DNA from: Cercis canadensis
Taxonomy: Eukaryota; Streptophyta; Magnoliopsida; Fabales; Fabaceae
Length of the DNA stretch: 64,000 nucleotides
Reading direction: 5' to 3'
NCBI GenBank assembly: GCA_003255065.1
Contig: QAOA01005941.1
Coordinates: forward strand, 246,284-310,283
The translations under genes and the position numbers were made by a program. Below are positions 23,620 through 34,625 of this stretch, one piece after another; position 1 is the stretch's first letter; every line of letters begins with the position of its first letter. Under the pieces are notes generated by a model. The model was not told the origin of the DNA and ran no database searches. It worked only from the letters and a program-made list of their open reading frames with translations.

Positions 23620-25200
23620 CAAAATATGGTTGAACCTCAAAGGACTGAAAATCCAAATCCCAATCCTTTGGAGAAAAGAATTGAAGCTTTGGAAGGAAAT
23701 GTTGGCCAAATCCTTGATCTGCTAAAGAAGTTGACAGAGGACAAAACACCAATTGAAACTCCTACCCCTCCCATACTTAATGGGGCTAATCCTTCTCTTT
23801 CATCTTTTGATGATCCAAAAACAAAAGCTCCTATTCCACCTTCCACTTCCGATCCACTTGAAGGCATTCCAGCCAAATCCAAAACTGTTTACTACCATGT
23901 GTCCGATAATGAAGGCGGAGATGATAAGGTAAAAGAAGATACTAAGCAAACAAAGATGGCTAGTAAAATGGAGTTGCTAGAAGAGAAAGTTTGAGCTATT
24001 GAAGGTACAAGCAAGTTTGGAAAGGTGGATGTTGAAGATCTATGCATATTATTTGATGTTTTTATCCCTCCAAAATTTAAAGTCCCTGATTTTGAAAAGT
24101 ATGATGGCAAAGGAGATCCAATGATCCATTTAACTATGTACACAGGAAGTATGGCTGCCCATGTGAACAATGAAAAGTTAATGGTTCATTGCTTTCAACA
24201 TAGCTTATCTAGGGCTGCCCTTCGTTGGTTCTTTCATCTTGACAGAATACAAATAAAAAGGTGGAGGGGACTTGCTGAGTCTTTCTTAAAGCAATATAGC
24301 TTTAATACTGATATCATTCCTGATAAATTTGGACATTAGAGAATGTTCAAGAAAGAGAGTGAGACCTTCAGAGAGTATGCTCAAAGGTGGCGTGAGAAGG
24401 CCACTGAGGTCCAACCTCCTTTAGGAGACCGTGAGATGGTTATGACGTTTGTCAAAAGTCTTAAGACTCCATACTATGAAAAGATGCTTGCAAGTGTGAC
24501 CGCTTGCTTTTCAGACATTGTAGCTATTGGGGATCAAATTGAGGATGCCATTAATGAAGGGAGGTTGAATGAGCAAGATGCTACTGATGGGTCCAAAAAG
24601 GGTGGGTTTAAGAAAGAGAAAAAAAAAGGAGAAGTGCATACCATTAGCCAAGGAAATTTTCTTCCTAGGGAAAAACAACACCAACCCTCTTATCCTTATT
24701 CTCCTTATGGAATGCCACCCCATAATCTCCAAAATTACCCTTCATATATGCTGTCTCACCAAAATTCTCACATTCCAAATATGCCTAGCTCATTTACATC
24801 ATTACCACTTGTGAACAATCTCGCTTCACAAAATACTCCTTCAACTAACTTCACCCTTGCTTCTTTGAACTCTTCCATTCCACATAAGAAAAAAAAGATG
24901 AAATTTGATGATATACCCATTCCATGTGTGGACCTATATCAATCTTTGTTGAAAAGTAATTTGATTGGCCCTGAACCTCTAGCCCCTATCTCGAACCTGC
25001 CTCCTAAGTGGTACAAGCCAGATAAGAGTTGAATCTATCATGGTGGAGCGCCTGGACATTCAATTGAAAGCTGTTATCAATTCAAGTTTAAGGTGAAGAA
25101 ACTTAAGGATGCTGGTTGGTTGACATTTGCAAAGAAAGATAACAAACCTTCTTACCCAAATGTGGGCACTAATCCATTGCCAAATCACAACCCTAGGGTC
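23620..25200 (+). mobile_element. gag region of the inner Tat element
   Basis: A short predicted coiled N-terminus (about 23640-23740) is followed by the Tat gag core (PPKFKVPDFEKYDGKGDP, then YAQRWREKATEVQPPL) and a His- and Pro-rich tail (about 24640-24860). A Cys/His stretch (YHGGAPGHSIESCYQFK) ends the recognisable part near 25200. It is broken in a few places. The following sequence resembles the non-coding region that normally comes after integrase, which suggests that the whole pol was lost in one internal deletion. Confidence 0.75.
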
Positions 25201-25604
25201 GTATAAAAGAATCTTTGAGACTTTTAGGAATGTTGAACAATGTCCACATCCTGTGTTTATCTTTTCAATGTTTTGTTTAAAGTCTTATTTCCATTTGAGT
25301 GGTATAGTATGTACTTTTCTTTTCCAATGAATGAAGTTCAACTCCTTTCAATTTTGTTTCTTGATTACTCTATATCCTTTTTTTTTTCCTAAGCTTGTTA
25401 TTATTGTTAAAAAAAAAATTAATTGATCAGTTTATACTCATCCATAAATAGTAGTTTGTCCTTAAATTAAGGTTATCAAATGGATAGTCATGAGTTAAAA
25501 GGAAGATTGACCATTTTGCTACTAACATCGTAAATTTTCATCATTCATTGTCCTCTTTGAGCTTGAATCTTTATTTCAAAACATCCCAAGACAAGGATCA
25601 CCCC

Positions 25605-26160
25605 TAGAGCTGTCAAACGGGCCGGCCCGCCCCGCCCCGCCTCAACCCACCACCCAAACGGGGCGGGGCGGGCTGGCCCGCCCAAATGGCGGGCTGAGAA
25701 AACCTCAACCCAACCCAACCCACTGTGGGTTGTGGGTTAGGCGGGCCAGCCCGCCAAAAAAAAAAAAAAATAAATTAGTGACTAATAACAATTTAAATCA
25801 ATGTTAAACACTAAATCAATGATAAATAATTTTTCATCACGTAATTCAAATTATTTAAGAGGACCAAAATTAATTAAATAGTCTAACAAAGTAATAAACA
25901 ATCATTAAAAAATAAGTCCAAGAAGATTAATACCAACATGACAACATAATTTTTATAATAAAGATTAGAAATTTAAATAAAAATAAAAAAAAAACAGACT
26001 GGCGGGCCAGCCCGCCCCGCCCCGCCACCAACCCACAACCCAAACGGGGCGGGCTCAGAAACCCGCTTCCAAACGGGCCAGCAAAACCTTAACCCAACCC
26101 AACCCTTTTGCATGGCGGGGCGGGCTAACCCAACGGGCCCAACCCATTTTGACACCTCTA
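25605..26160. mobile_element. hAT-type MITE with GC-rich inverted ends
   Basis: The ends are TAGAGCTGTCAAACGGGCC and, inverted, TAGAGGTGTCAAAATGGGTT. An exact 8-bp target duplication ATCACCCC flanks both sides (25597-25604 and 26161-26168), the size made by hAT transposases. The outer ~150 bases on each side are very GC-rich (runs of GGCCGGCCCGCCCCGCC and CAACCCAACCCAACCC in opposite orientation), while the middle is AT-rich. The whole can fold as a hairpin. It encodes nothing and sits in the 3' non-coding region of the inner Tat element. Confidence 0.9.
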
Positions 26161-27129
26161 ATCACCCCATATCGAGGCTTTCTTTTAAAATATGCCAAGA
26201 CAATGATCACTCTTATACTAGTGGTTGTAATAACAAAGTTTTGATATGATCATTTGAAAAATTGCAAGAAAGAGTATTGGTAATGAAAAATTGCAAGAAA
26301 GAGAATTTGAAAAAAAAAAGAAAAAAGGCTTACTAGGTCTTGGCAATGAGTTACTCTAGAAATGATCCTTAATCTTTCTTAACCTATAAAATAGCTTTTG
26401 TGCCCTTTTATCCATTTCCTTCATAAACATGAGCCATGGCCACATTACAAACCTGCAAAGTCCATTCTGATTAATGTTGGGCTATTTCATTTTTGAAACT
26501 TTAATCTTGGGACAAATACTTTTAATGACTAAGTTGGATGGAAACCAATTACTTTTTCTCTATAGTCAAGCTATCTAATAATTTACAGTGAACATTTAAT
26601 TTTGAGCCTCTTGGCTATTTCCCTAATTCGAGATTATGTTCTTATATGCAGACCTTGTTTTTCTTTCTTCTTGTTTCCCTAATGTAATTATCATTATTAG
26701 TTCTGTTTCATCTTGAACCTCAAGTCCCTTTTCTTTTCTCAAGTAGGTCTCTATCATCAGCAAGGTAGAAACAAGATGTTTAAATGATACAATGATTAAT
26801 TAACACAAGATTGGAAAGACCATTGAAAGAAAAGCACATTGATAACACAACAATGGGATTTTGATATAATTACGAGGTGTTGTTGGATGCAGAGACTTGT
26901 TTAAGTTAAGGCTTGATACCCAATTGTACCTATAAGACATAATCCCTTGATCATATCTCTTATCAAAATCACCATTCTTCTCTCTTGGCCACTGACCAAA
27001 TGCCATTGAGTCCATAATAGTGTCTTGATGTGGCGCAATGGTGAACAAATAAGTTCAAAAAGGAATAAATTTTTTTTTTCAAATAGGTCACATTTTTGTT
27101 GATGCACCACCCATGATATCCATTTGCAT

Positions 27130-27622
27130 TTAAGTTTTGGACAAGGTCTTGTGACCGTGTCTCTCTTTCAATTTAAGGCATCGTGTCTAAAGTGTATTTT
27201 AGACCATCGTACCTCTTTCAATTTAGGTCGGGGCTTGTGCTCATGCCATTTTCAATTTTACACTTTGTATAACATACATTTCACATTCCAGTTTACGTTA
27301 ATAGAGACTTTTCTCCAATCTTTCAATTTTGGCAAGGTTTTGTGACTGTTCCTTTTTTAATTTAGGGCGTCGTGTCTAAAGTGCATTTTAGGCCATCGTA
27401 CTTCTTTCAATTTAGACAAGGTCTTGTGACCGCTTCTTTCTTTCAATTTATGGTGTCATGTCTAAAGAAAATTTTAGGCTGTCGTACCTATTTCAATTTA
27501 AGCAAGATCTCGTAATTGTGCCTCTTTTTCAATTTAGGGCGTCGTGTCTAAAGTGTATTTTAGATCGTCGTACCTCTTTCAATTTAGGCTAGGGCTTGTT
27601 CTCATGTCATTTTCAGTTTTAG
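27130..27622 (+). repeat. ~86-bp tandem repeat in the inner Tat 3' non-coding region
   Basis: Four copies of CGTGTCTAAAG(T)G(T/C)ATTTTAG followed by a (G/C)(C/T)CGTAC(C/T)TCTTTCAATTTA box lie near 27181, 27371, 27455 and 27541. The last intervals are ~86 bases, and the first carries an extra ~100 bases. The array is cut by the CRM-like element at 27623. Tandem repeats in this position are a known trait of Tat elements. Confidence 0.75.
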
Positions 27623-28296
27623 TGATGCGAATTAGCTTGCTACACGCCCTAACCCTATGAGTGTTCATGATCCCTTGCTTGGAGTTGGAGGCCCGATGAC
27701 TAGAAGCAGAGCTAAGCGAGTGAGAGAGGCATTGTTGAGCCTAGTCCAAGAGGTGCAGACCAAAGAAAGAGTAGCTGGGCCAAGTTCAGAGTTGAGATGG
27801 ATCATTTATCTGTCTCTTGTAGAAGGTGCACATGGGCCAGCTTGGAGCCCAAGTTTGGAGTAGGCCAAAAATAATGTTTAATTTAATTAGTTTTATTTTT
27901 GAGCCTTTATGTTTATGGGCCAAAACGTTTAATTAGTTTTAAATTTGTTTTTAATATTTTAGGCCTTTATGTCTATGGGCCAAACTAGGTATTAGGGTTT
28001 TATTAACATTCTTAGAGGATTCATCATAGTTTGTAGCCTCCCAGCCGAATTGCCTATATAAGGAATTCATGTATGTCTTTGCAAAACAGTTTTTGAGATT
28101 AATAGTATTCAGTTTCTGAATTATTGAGTTTCTCTGGATTGAGAGCTTCCCTGTTGTTCTTGGGCAAAGAACTTGAACTTGAACTTGCCAAGGATCCTTC
28201 CTTGTTAAGGGTTCACCCTATTGCGATAACCAAGGTCATCCCACAGTTTGGTATCCAGACACTCTGTTTCGATCCTTCGGGTACGCGAACGCATCA
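27623..28296 (+). repeat. 5' LTR of the CRM-like element
   Basis: 674 bases, the same length as the 3' LTR. It includes CCTATATAAGGAATTCATGT near 28053, a likely TATA box for the element's transcript. Confidence 0.9.
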
Positions 28297-29219
28297 TTTG
28301 GTATCAAAGCTTTGGCTCTTTAGAGTTTCAATCGGTATTCCTAAAACCCCCTATTCTATTTTTATTTTATCTATCTTATTTGTTTGAGTCAATCATCTTC
28401 TACCCCCTTTCTATTAAGTCAGTTTTTTGTCTTTTATTTTTCCTATCAATTTCATTCTTCGTTGTGTTCTTTAAGTTTCTGGTCAAGTTATCCCTATTAT
28501 TTTTGTTCGGATCATTGTTTGGTCATTTTTCCTTGTTTTCCTTGTTTGTGTTTAAGAGTCCACATCCTAGGTTAAAATTGCCTAGAGGTGGCGGCTGTTT
28601 CGATTGCAATGGCAAATTCTAGTTGTTAGTAGAGTTCTAGTCAAGTTTAAAAAAAAAAAACAAAGAGAGACTGATTCTGCAAAACAAACGAATAAAAAAA
28701 AAAAAAAAAGATTAGCAAGATCTGTTCTTATGAAAAGAAAATTAAAAACGGACTATTTGGACTCACTTACTTGAAAAGGCCATAACTTTCAGCTCGTTTA
28801 AAGTTACGGAACCCGTGACCGGCGTTTTGAAGCTCGTTCAGAGACCTTTGACGTGGAAACTCGGTTTACCCACTTGACGCCATTTTCAGGCTCAAAATCC
28901 TTCAAAAACGTCTGTTTCGGGCTGTTTTCTGTAATATGCTGATTTTCTTTCAATTTGTTGTTTTCTAGATTCCTTTGTTCTTTTTTTTGTCCAAACCAAC
29001 ACCCTTGTTCATCATTTATATTCAAAAGTCTTGGTCATTTATTTTATTTTATTTTATTTCTTTTTCCTTCTTGGAGTTCTTGTTTTGCTTCCTTGTCATT
29101 TTTTTTTTCTTCTTGATAAGTTCTTGGCAGGTTCTTGTTTAAGGGCTTCTAAGGGAATTTGAGTGGAAAAAGGTAAGAGTGGTGAGCACATTATCGGGAA
29201 AAAGCCAATTGAGTGTAAA

Positions 29220-30640
29220 CATGAGCGAAACACGTGAGGTGAGTGTGTGCAACATGGAACAGGAAGAACCATTCACCAAAAGTCATATGGATGCATATAT
29301 GAACGCAATTCAGGACCAACTTGCAGCATTGTGAATGGGCACCGAGGATAGATTAGAGAGGTTAGAACACCTAGTTTCACCTAAGATAAAAACTAAAATA
29401 ACTAAACCTTTTCGGTATTCTGAGGAAGAGGAAGAAGACTATTCTGAGGTTGAAATTGAGACCAGAAGAGATAGGAGGGCAGCCCCTCGTCGTGATAATA
29501 ACCTGGGGAGTATAAAAATGAGAATTCCTACCTTTCAAGGTAAAAGTGATCCTGAACTTTACCTAGATTGGGAGAGAAAAGTGGAACATGTTTTTGAGTG
29601 CCATGAATACTCTGAAGAAAAAAAAGTGAAGCTGGCAGTAGTTGAATTCACTGATTATGCTAGTATTTGGTGGGATCAACTAGTGATTAATAGGCGTAGA
29701 GATGGTGAGAGACCTATTCGGTCATGGGCTGATATGAGAGCTGTGATGAGAAAATGGTTTGTACCTAGACATTACTATAGAGATTGTTTCAAGAAACTGC
29801 AAGATTTGAAGCAGGGATCTATGAGTGTGGCTGAGTACAACAGTGAGATAGAGATAGCCATGATGAGGGCTAGTATTGATGAGAACCGTGAGGCAACCAT
29901 GACACGGTTTATTAGTGGCTTGAAGCGAGAGATTGCTGAAGTGGTGGAGATGAGTCATTATGTCGAGATGGAGGACTTGGTGCATAAAGCCGAGCATGTA
30001 GAGCAACAGTTGAAGGCTAGAGCAGCTTCTAGATTCGGTGTGCCTTCCAGAACTTCAAACTGGAAATCGAATTAGAAGGATAATCCTCACACAGCTCCAA
30101 AGCCGAGAGAAGACATAAGACCAAGGCCTACGGGTTCTACTCCTATTTCCTAAGGTAAAACAGACTATAACTCTTCTTCTAAGTCACGTGACATCAAATG
30201 CTACAGGTGTCAAGGACGTGGACATATATCTTCTGAATGTCCCAATAGAAGGAAAGTTGTTATGCTTGCTACTGGTGAGTATGATAGTGAGGAGGAATCT
30301 ACTGTTACACCTGGTTGTGAAGACATGTCACCCTTAGAAGATGCTAGTGACGTGGAGGGAATTGATGACTCCCTTCCAGATCAGTATTTGATGGTGTCCT
30401 GGCGTGTGCTCAACATGCAACCGAGGGAAGATGACATCGAAGAGCACCGCGAGCATATCTTTCAAAATCGATGCTTGGTGAGAGACAAGGTATGTAGCGT
30501 TATTATTGACAGTGGATCTTATACTAATGTTGCTAGTACCTTGGCCATAGAGAAGTTGAATTTACCTACTATTTCACACCCCTCGCCTTATAGGCTAAGG
30601 TGGTTGAATGATAGAGGTGATCTATAGGTAAACCAACAAG
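29220..30640 (+). mobile_element. gag and protease region of the CRM-like element
   Basis: The Gag core covers about 29510-30060 (MRIPTFQGKSDPELYLDWER, KLAVVEFTDYASIWWDQL, VPRHYYRDCFKKLQ). A CCHC zinc knuckle (CYRCQGRGHISSEC) lies near 30200 and an aspartic-protease site (IIDSGSYTNVAS) near 30510. The order is normal for the family. There are a few breaks. Confidence 0.8.
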
Positions 30641-30659
30641 TTCGGATTGCGTTTACTTT

Positions 30660-33600
30660 TAGCGCTTTTACAGATGAAGTGCTTTGTGATGTGGTGTCCA
30701 TGCATGCTTGTCACATCTTGTTGGGGCAACCATGGCAATTTGATAGGAGAGTAAAGTATGACGGTTACAACAACACTTACACCGTCTACAAGAATAACAA
30801 AGCCAATTTGTTGAAACCATTGAAACATGCTCTTGCATATGCGGATCAAGCAAAGATTACAAAAGAATGTAAAGAGAGAGAAGAAAAAGTAGCCAAAGAA
30901 AAAGAGGTTGAGAGAGAAAAAGAAAAAAGTAAGGATAAAAAGAGTGAGAGCAGACAAAAAGTGAATGCTTTTGCACAAAAAAGTGAGGTAAAGAGTGTTC
31001 TATTGTCTAAGCCAACCCTTCTTGTACTTATGTACAAGGATGTTTATTTTACTAACTCTCTTAACCTTTTTTTGCCTAGTGTGGTTGTTTCTTTGATGCA
31101 GGAATTTGCTGATATTTTTCCTGAAGATATACCACATGGTTTGCCTCCCTTGAGGGGCATAGAGCACCAGATTGACTTTGTTCCTGGATCGACTATCCCT
31201 AATAAACTAGCCTATCAAGCTAATCTTGACGAGACAAAGAAAATTCAAAGGCAAGTGGATGAGCTAGTACAAAAGGGATTCGTGAAGGAAAGTCTAAGTC
31301 CATGTTCAGTTCCAGTTATCTTGGTGCCAAAGAAAGACGGGACATGGCGCATGTGTGTGGATTGCCGAGCCATCAACCAAATCACGGTTAAGTATAGATG
31401 TCCTATCCCTAGATTAGATGACATGCTTAATGAGTTGTATGATTCTAATGTCTTTTCTAAGATAGATTTAAAGAATGGATACTACCAAATTCGCATGAAA
31501 GAAGGAGATGAGTGGAAATCTACCTTTAAAACAAAATATGGTTTGTATGAGTGGTTAGTAATGCCTTTCGGTTTAACTAATGCACCTAGCACTTTCATGA
31601 GACTATTGAACCATGTTTTGCGTGTCTTTATTGGAAAATTTGTGGTGGTTTATTTTGATGATATCCTAGTTTATAGCAAAACCCTAGATGATCATGTGTC
31701 ACACTTGCATGATGTCTTTATTGCTTTGAGAGAACATAAATTGTATGCTAATTTCAAGAAATGTGCATTTTGTTCTGATTCTGTTATATTTCTTGGGTTT
31801 GTTGTAAGTTCTAAGGGTATTAGCATGGATGAGAAGAAGGTTAAGGCAATCCGAGATTGGCCTACATCTAAGAATGCGAATGAGGTAAGATCTTTCCATG
31901 GTTTAGCTAGTTTTTATAGGCGGTTTGTAAAGAATTTCAGCACCATAGCTGCACCCCTAAATGAACTAGTTAAGAAAAATGTGAGCTTTAAGTGGGGCGA
32001 GGAACAAGAGAGGGCATTTACCACTTTAAAGGAAACTTTAACTAGTGCTCCTCTTTTATGTTTGCCTAACTTTGACAGAGCTTTTGAGATTGAATGTGAT
32101 GCTTCAGGTATTGGAATAGGGGCTGTTTTGATGCAGGATTCCAAGCCTATTGCATATTTCAGTGAGAAGCTTAATGGGGCAGCATTAAATTATCCCACTT
32201 ATGACAAAGAGCTTTATGCTCTAGTGAGGACTCTCCAAATGTGGCAGCACTATCTATGGCCTTGGGAATTCATCATTCATTCGGATCATGAGAGCTTGAA
32301 GTATTTGAAATCCCAAGGTAAGTTAAATAAGAGACATGCCAAATGGTCAGAGTTCATTGAGACGTTTCCCTATGTTATTAAATATAAAGTTGGGAAGAAA
32401 AATGTCGTTGCTGATGCCTTGTCTAGAAGGTATACTTTAATTACTTCTTTGCATGCTAAGCTATTAGGTTTTGAGCTTATCAAAGACTTGTATGAATCTG
32501 ATTCTGATTTTGGTCAGCTATGGACTACTTGTGCTAAGTATGCTAGTGGTGATTATTATAGGCATGATGGGTACTTGTTTAAGAAAGATAAATTATGTGT
32601 GCTTGCATGTTCTATACGTGATTTGCTTGTTAGAGAGACGCATGGTGGTGGCCTAATGGGGCACTTTGGTGTTAAAAAGACTTTGGATATTTTGCATGAA
32701 CATTTTTATTGGCCTCACATGAAACATGATGTGCTTTCTATTTGTGAAAAGTGTATTACTTGTAAACAGGCTAAGTTCAAAGTTATGCCACATGGACTTT
32801 ATACACCATTGCCTATACCTAGTCAGCCTTGGATTGATATTTCTGTGGATTTTGTACTAGGGCTGCCAAGGTCACCAAGTGGGAAAGATAGTATCTTTGT
32901 GGTTGTTGATAGGTTTAGCAAGATGGCTCACTTTATTGCTTATGCTAAAACTAATGATGCAACACACATTGCTGATTTGTTCTTTAAAGAAATAGTGCGC
33001 TTGCATGGTTTACCAAGAACAATAGTGAGTGATAAAGATGTGAAGTTCCTAAGTCACTTTTTGCGAACCCTATGGGGTCGATTAGGGACTAAGCTTCTAT
33101 TTTCTACGGTTGCACATCGTCAGACGGATGGGCAAACTGAGGTTGTTAATAGAACACTTGCTACTATATTGCGTGCTATTATGCAAAAGAATCTTAAGCG
33201 TTGGGAACAATCTTTGTCGCATGTTGAGTTTGCTTATAATTGCACTGTACACTCTATTACTTCTTATTCCCCTTTTGAGATTGTTTATGGATTTAATCCT
33301 TTAACTCCCTTGGATATTTTACCTTTGCCTACTAATGAGTTTGCTAATCTTGATGGAAAGCACACGACAGATTTTGTTAGAGACTTACATTCTAAGGTTC
33401 AGGCTAATATTGAGAAGAAGAATGAGCAGTATGCTAGGCAAGCCAACAAGGGACGAACTAGGGTTATATTCGAACCAGGTGATTGGGTTTGGGTACACCT
33501 TAGGAAGGGACGATTTTCTACCCAACGGAAATCAAAGTTGCACTTTAGAGGCGATGGGCTGTTTGAGGTCCTTGAGCAGATTAATGACAACGCCTACAAA

Positions 33601-33940
33601 AATAATCTTCCTGGTGAGTATGGCGATGCTAGTGCTACTTTTAATGTTGCTGACTTAACCTTGTTTGATGTAGGTGACGATTCAGATTCGAGGACGAATC
33701 CTTCCAAGGAAGGAGGGAATGATGCGAATCAGCTTGCTACACGCCCTAACCCTAGGAGTGTTTATGATCCCTTGCTTGGAGTTGGAGGCCCGATGACTAG
33801 AAGCAGAGCTAAGCGAGTGAGAGTGGCATTGTTGAGCCTAGTCCAAGAGGTGCAGACCAAAGAAAGAGCAGCTGGGCTAAGTTCAGAGTTGAGATGGATT
33901 ATTTATTTGTCTCTTGTAGAAGGTGCACATGGGCCAGCTT
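30660..33940 (+). mobile_element. pol region of the CRM-like element (RT, RNase H, integrase), reading into the 3' LTR
   Basis: A long open reading frame of about 1090 codons covers: the end of protease, RT ([32 protein letters not shown] near 31650), RNase H ([16 protein letters not shown] near 32095), the integrase zinc domain (near 32660-32770, [11 protein letters not shown]), the catalytic core (32830-33270, [27 protein letters not shown]) and a C-terminal basic domain ([15 protein letters not shown] near 33470). It then continues past 33720 into the LTR ([12 protein letters not shown]). The frame looks whole at this resolution. Confidence 0.9.
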
Positions 33941-34393
33941 AGAGCCCAAGTTTGGAGCAGGCCAAAAATAATGTTTAATTTAATTAGTTTTATTTTTGGG
34001 CCTTTATGTTTATGGGCCAAAACGTTTAATTAGTTTTAAATTTGTTTTTAATATTTTGGGCCGTTATGTCTATGGGCCAAATTGGGTATTAGGGTTTTAT
34101 TAACATTCTTAGAGGATCCATCATAGCTTGTAGCCTCCTAGCCGAATTGCCTATATAAGGAATTCATGTATGCCTTTGCAAAATAGTTTTTGAGATTAAT
34201 AATATTCAGTTTCTGAATTATTGAGTTTCTCTAGATTGAGAGCTTCCCTGTTGTTCTTGGGCAAAGAACTTGAACTTGAACTTACCAAGGATCATTCTTT
34301 GTTAAGGGTTCACCCTATTGTGATAACCAAGGTCATCCCACAGTTTGGTATCTAGACACTCCGTTTCGATCCTTTGGATACGCAAACGCATCA
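33720..34393 (+). repeat. 3' LTR of the CRM-like element
   Basis: It starts TGATGCGAATCAGC after the purine tract GGAAGGAGGGAA and ends ACGCATCA. Most differences from the 5' LTR are transitions, which fits decay of methylated cytosines. Confidence 0.9.
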
Positions 34394-34625
34394 TTTAGTC
34401 AAGATTTGTTGCCTTGTTTTACCCTTTTATAGCATCTCTTATCCCTCGTCAAGGTTCATAACAAGTATTTTGATATTTCTCATATTTGATTATTGTCATT
34501 TCATCTCATGATCATTTGTTTGCAAAATTTTGAGCATATTATATAGTTGACCCTTTACCAAAATTATACATCATAAGCCTTTGCCGTATCCTTTCTATTT
34601 GAAAGAATAGGCAAATAAGGGCTGC

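Larger units (their letters stand above)
27623..34393 (+). mobile_element. Full-length CRM-like chromovirus (Ty3/Gypsy)
   Basis: Two 674-base LTRs (27623-28296 and 33720-34393, TGATGCGAAT to ACGCATCA) sit inside a perfect TTTAG target duplication (27618-27622 and 34394-34398). The PBS TTTGGTATCAAAGC follows the 5' LTR (initiator tRNA-Met type). Gag and pol regions are in the standard order, and the pol reading frame runs on into the 3' LTR, a known trait of CRM-group elements. About 30 differences between the LTRs by eye (4-5%) indicate a fairly young insertion. The pol part looks whole, while the gag part has a few breaks. The CRM assignment rests on motif resemblance and the LTR overlap. 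Confidence 0.85.

Noticed and set aside
28124-28622. Plus-strand frames of 87 and 124 codons
   Set aside because: They start inside the CRM-like 5' LTR and run into its leader. They are hydrophobic because of T-rich DNA and are not part of gag.
30622-31037. Minus-strand frames (118, 61 and 63 codons) opposite the CRM-like pol start
   Set aside because: They are shadows of the long plus-strand pol frame.
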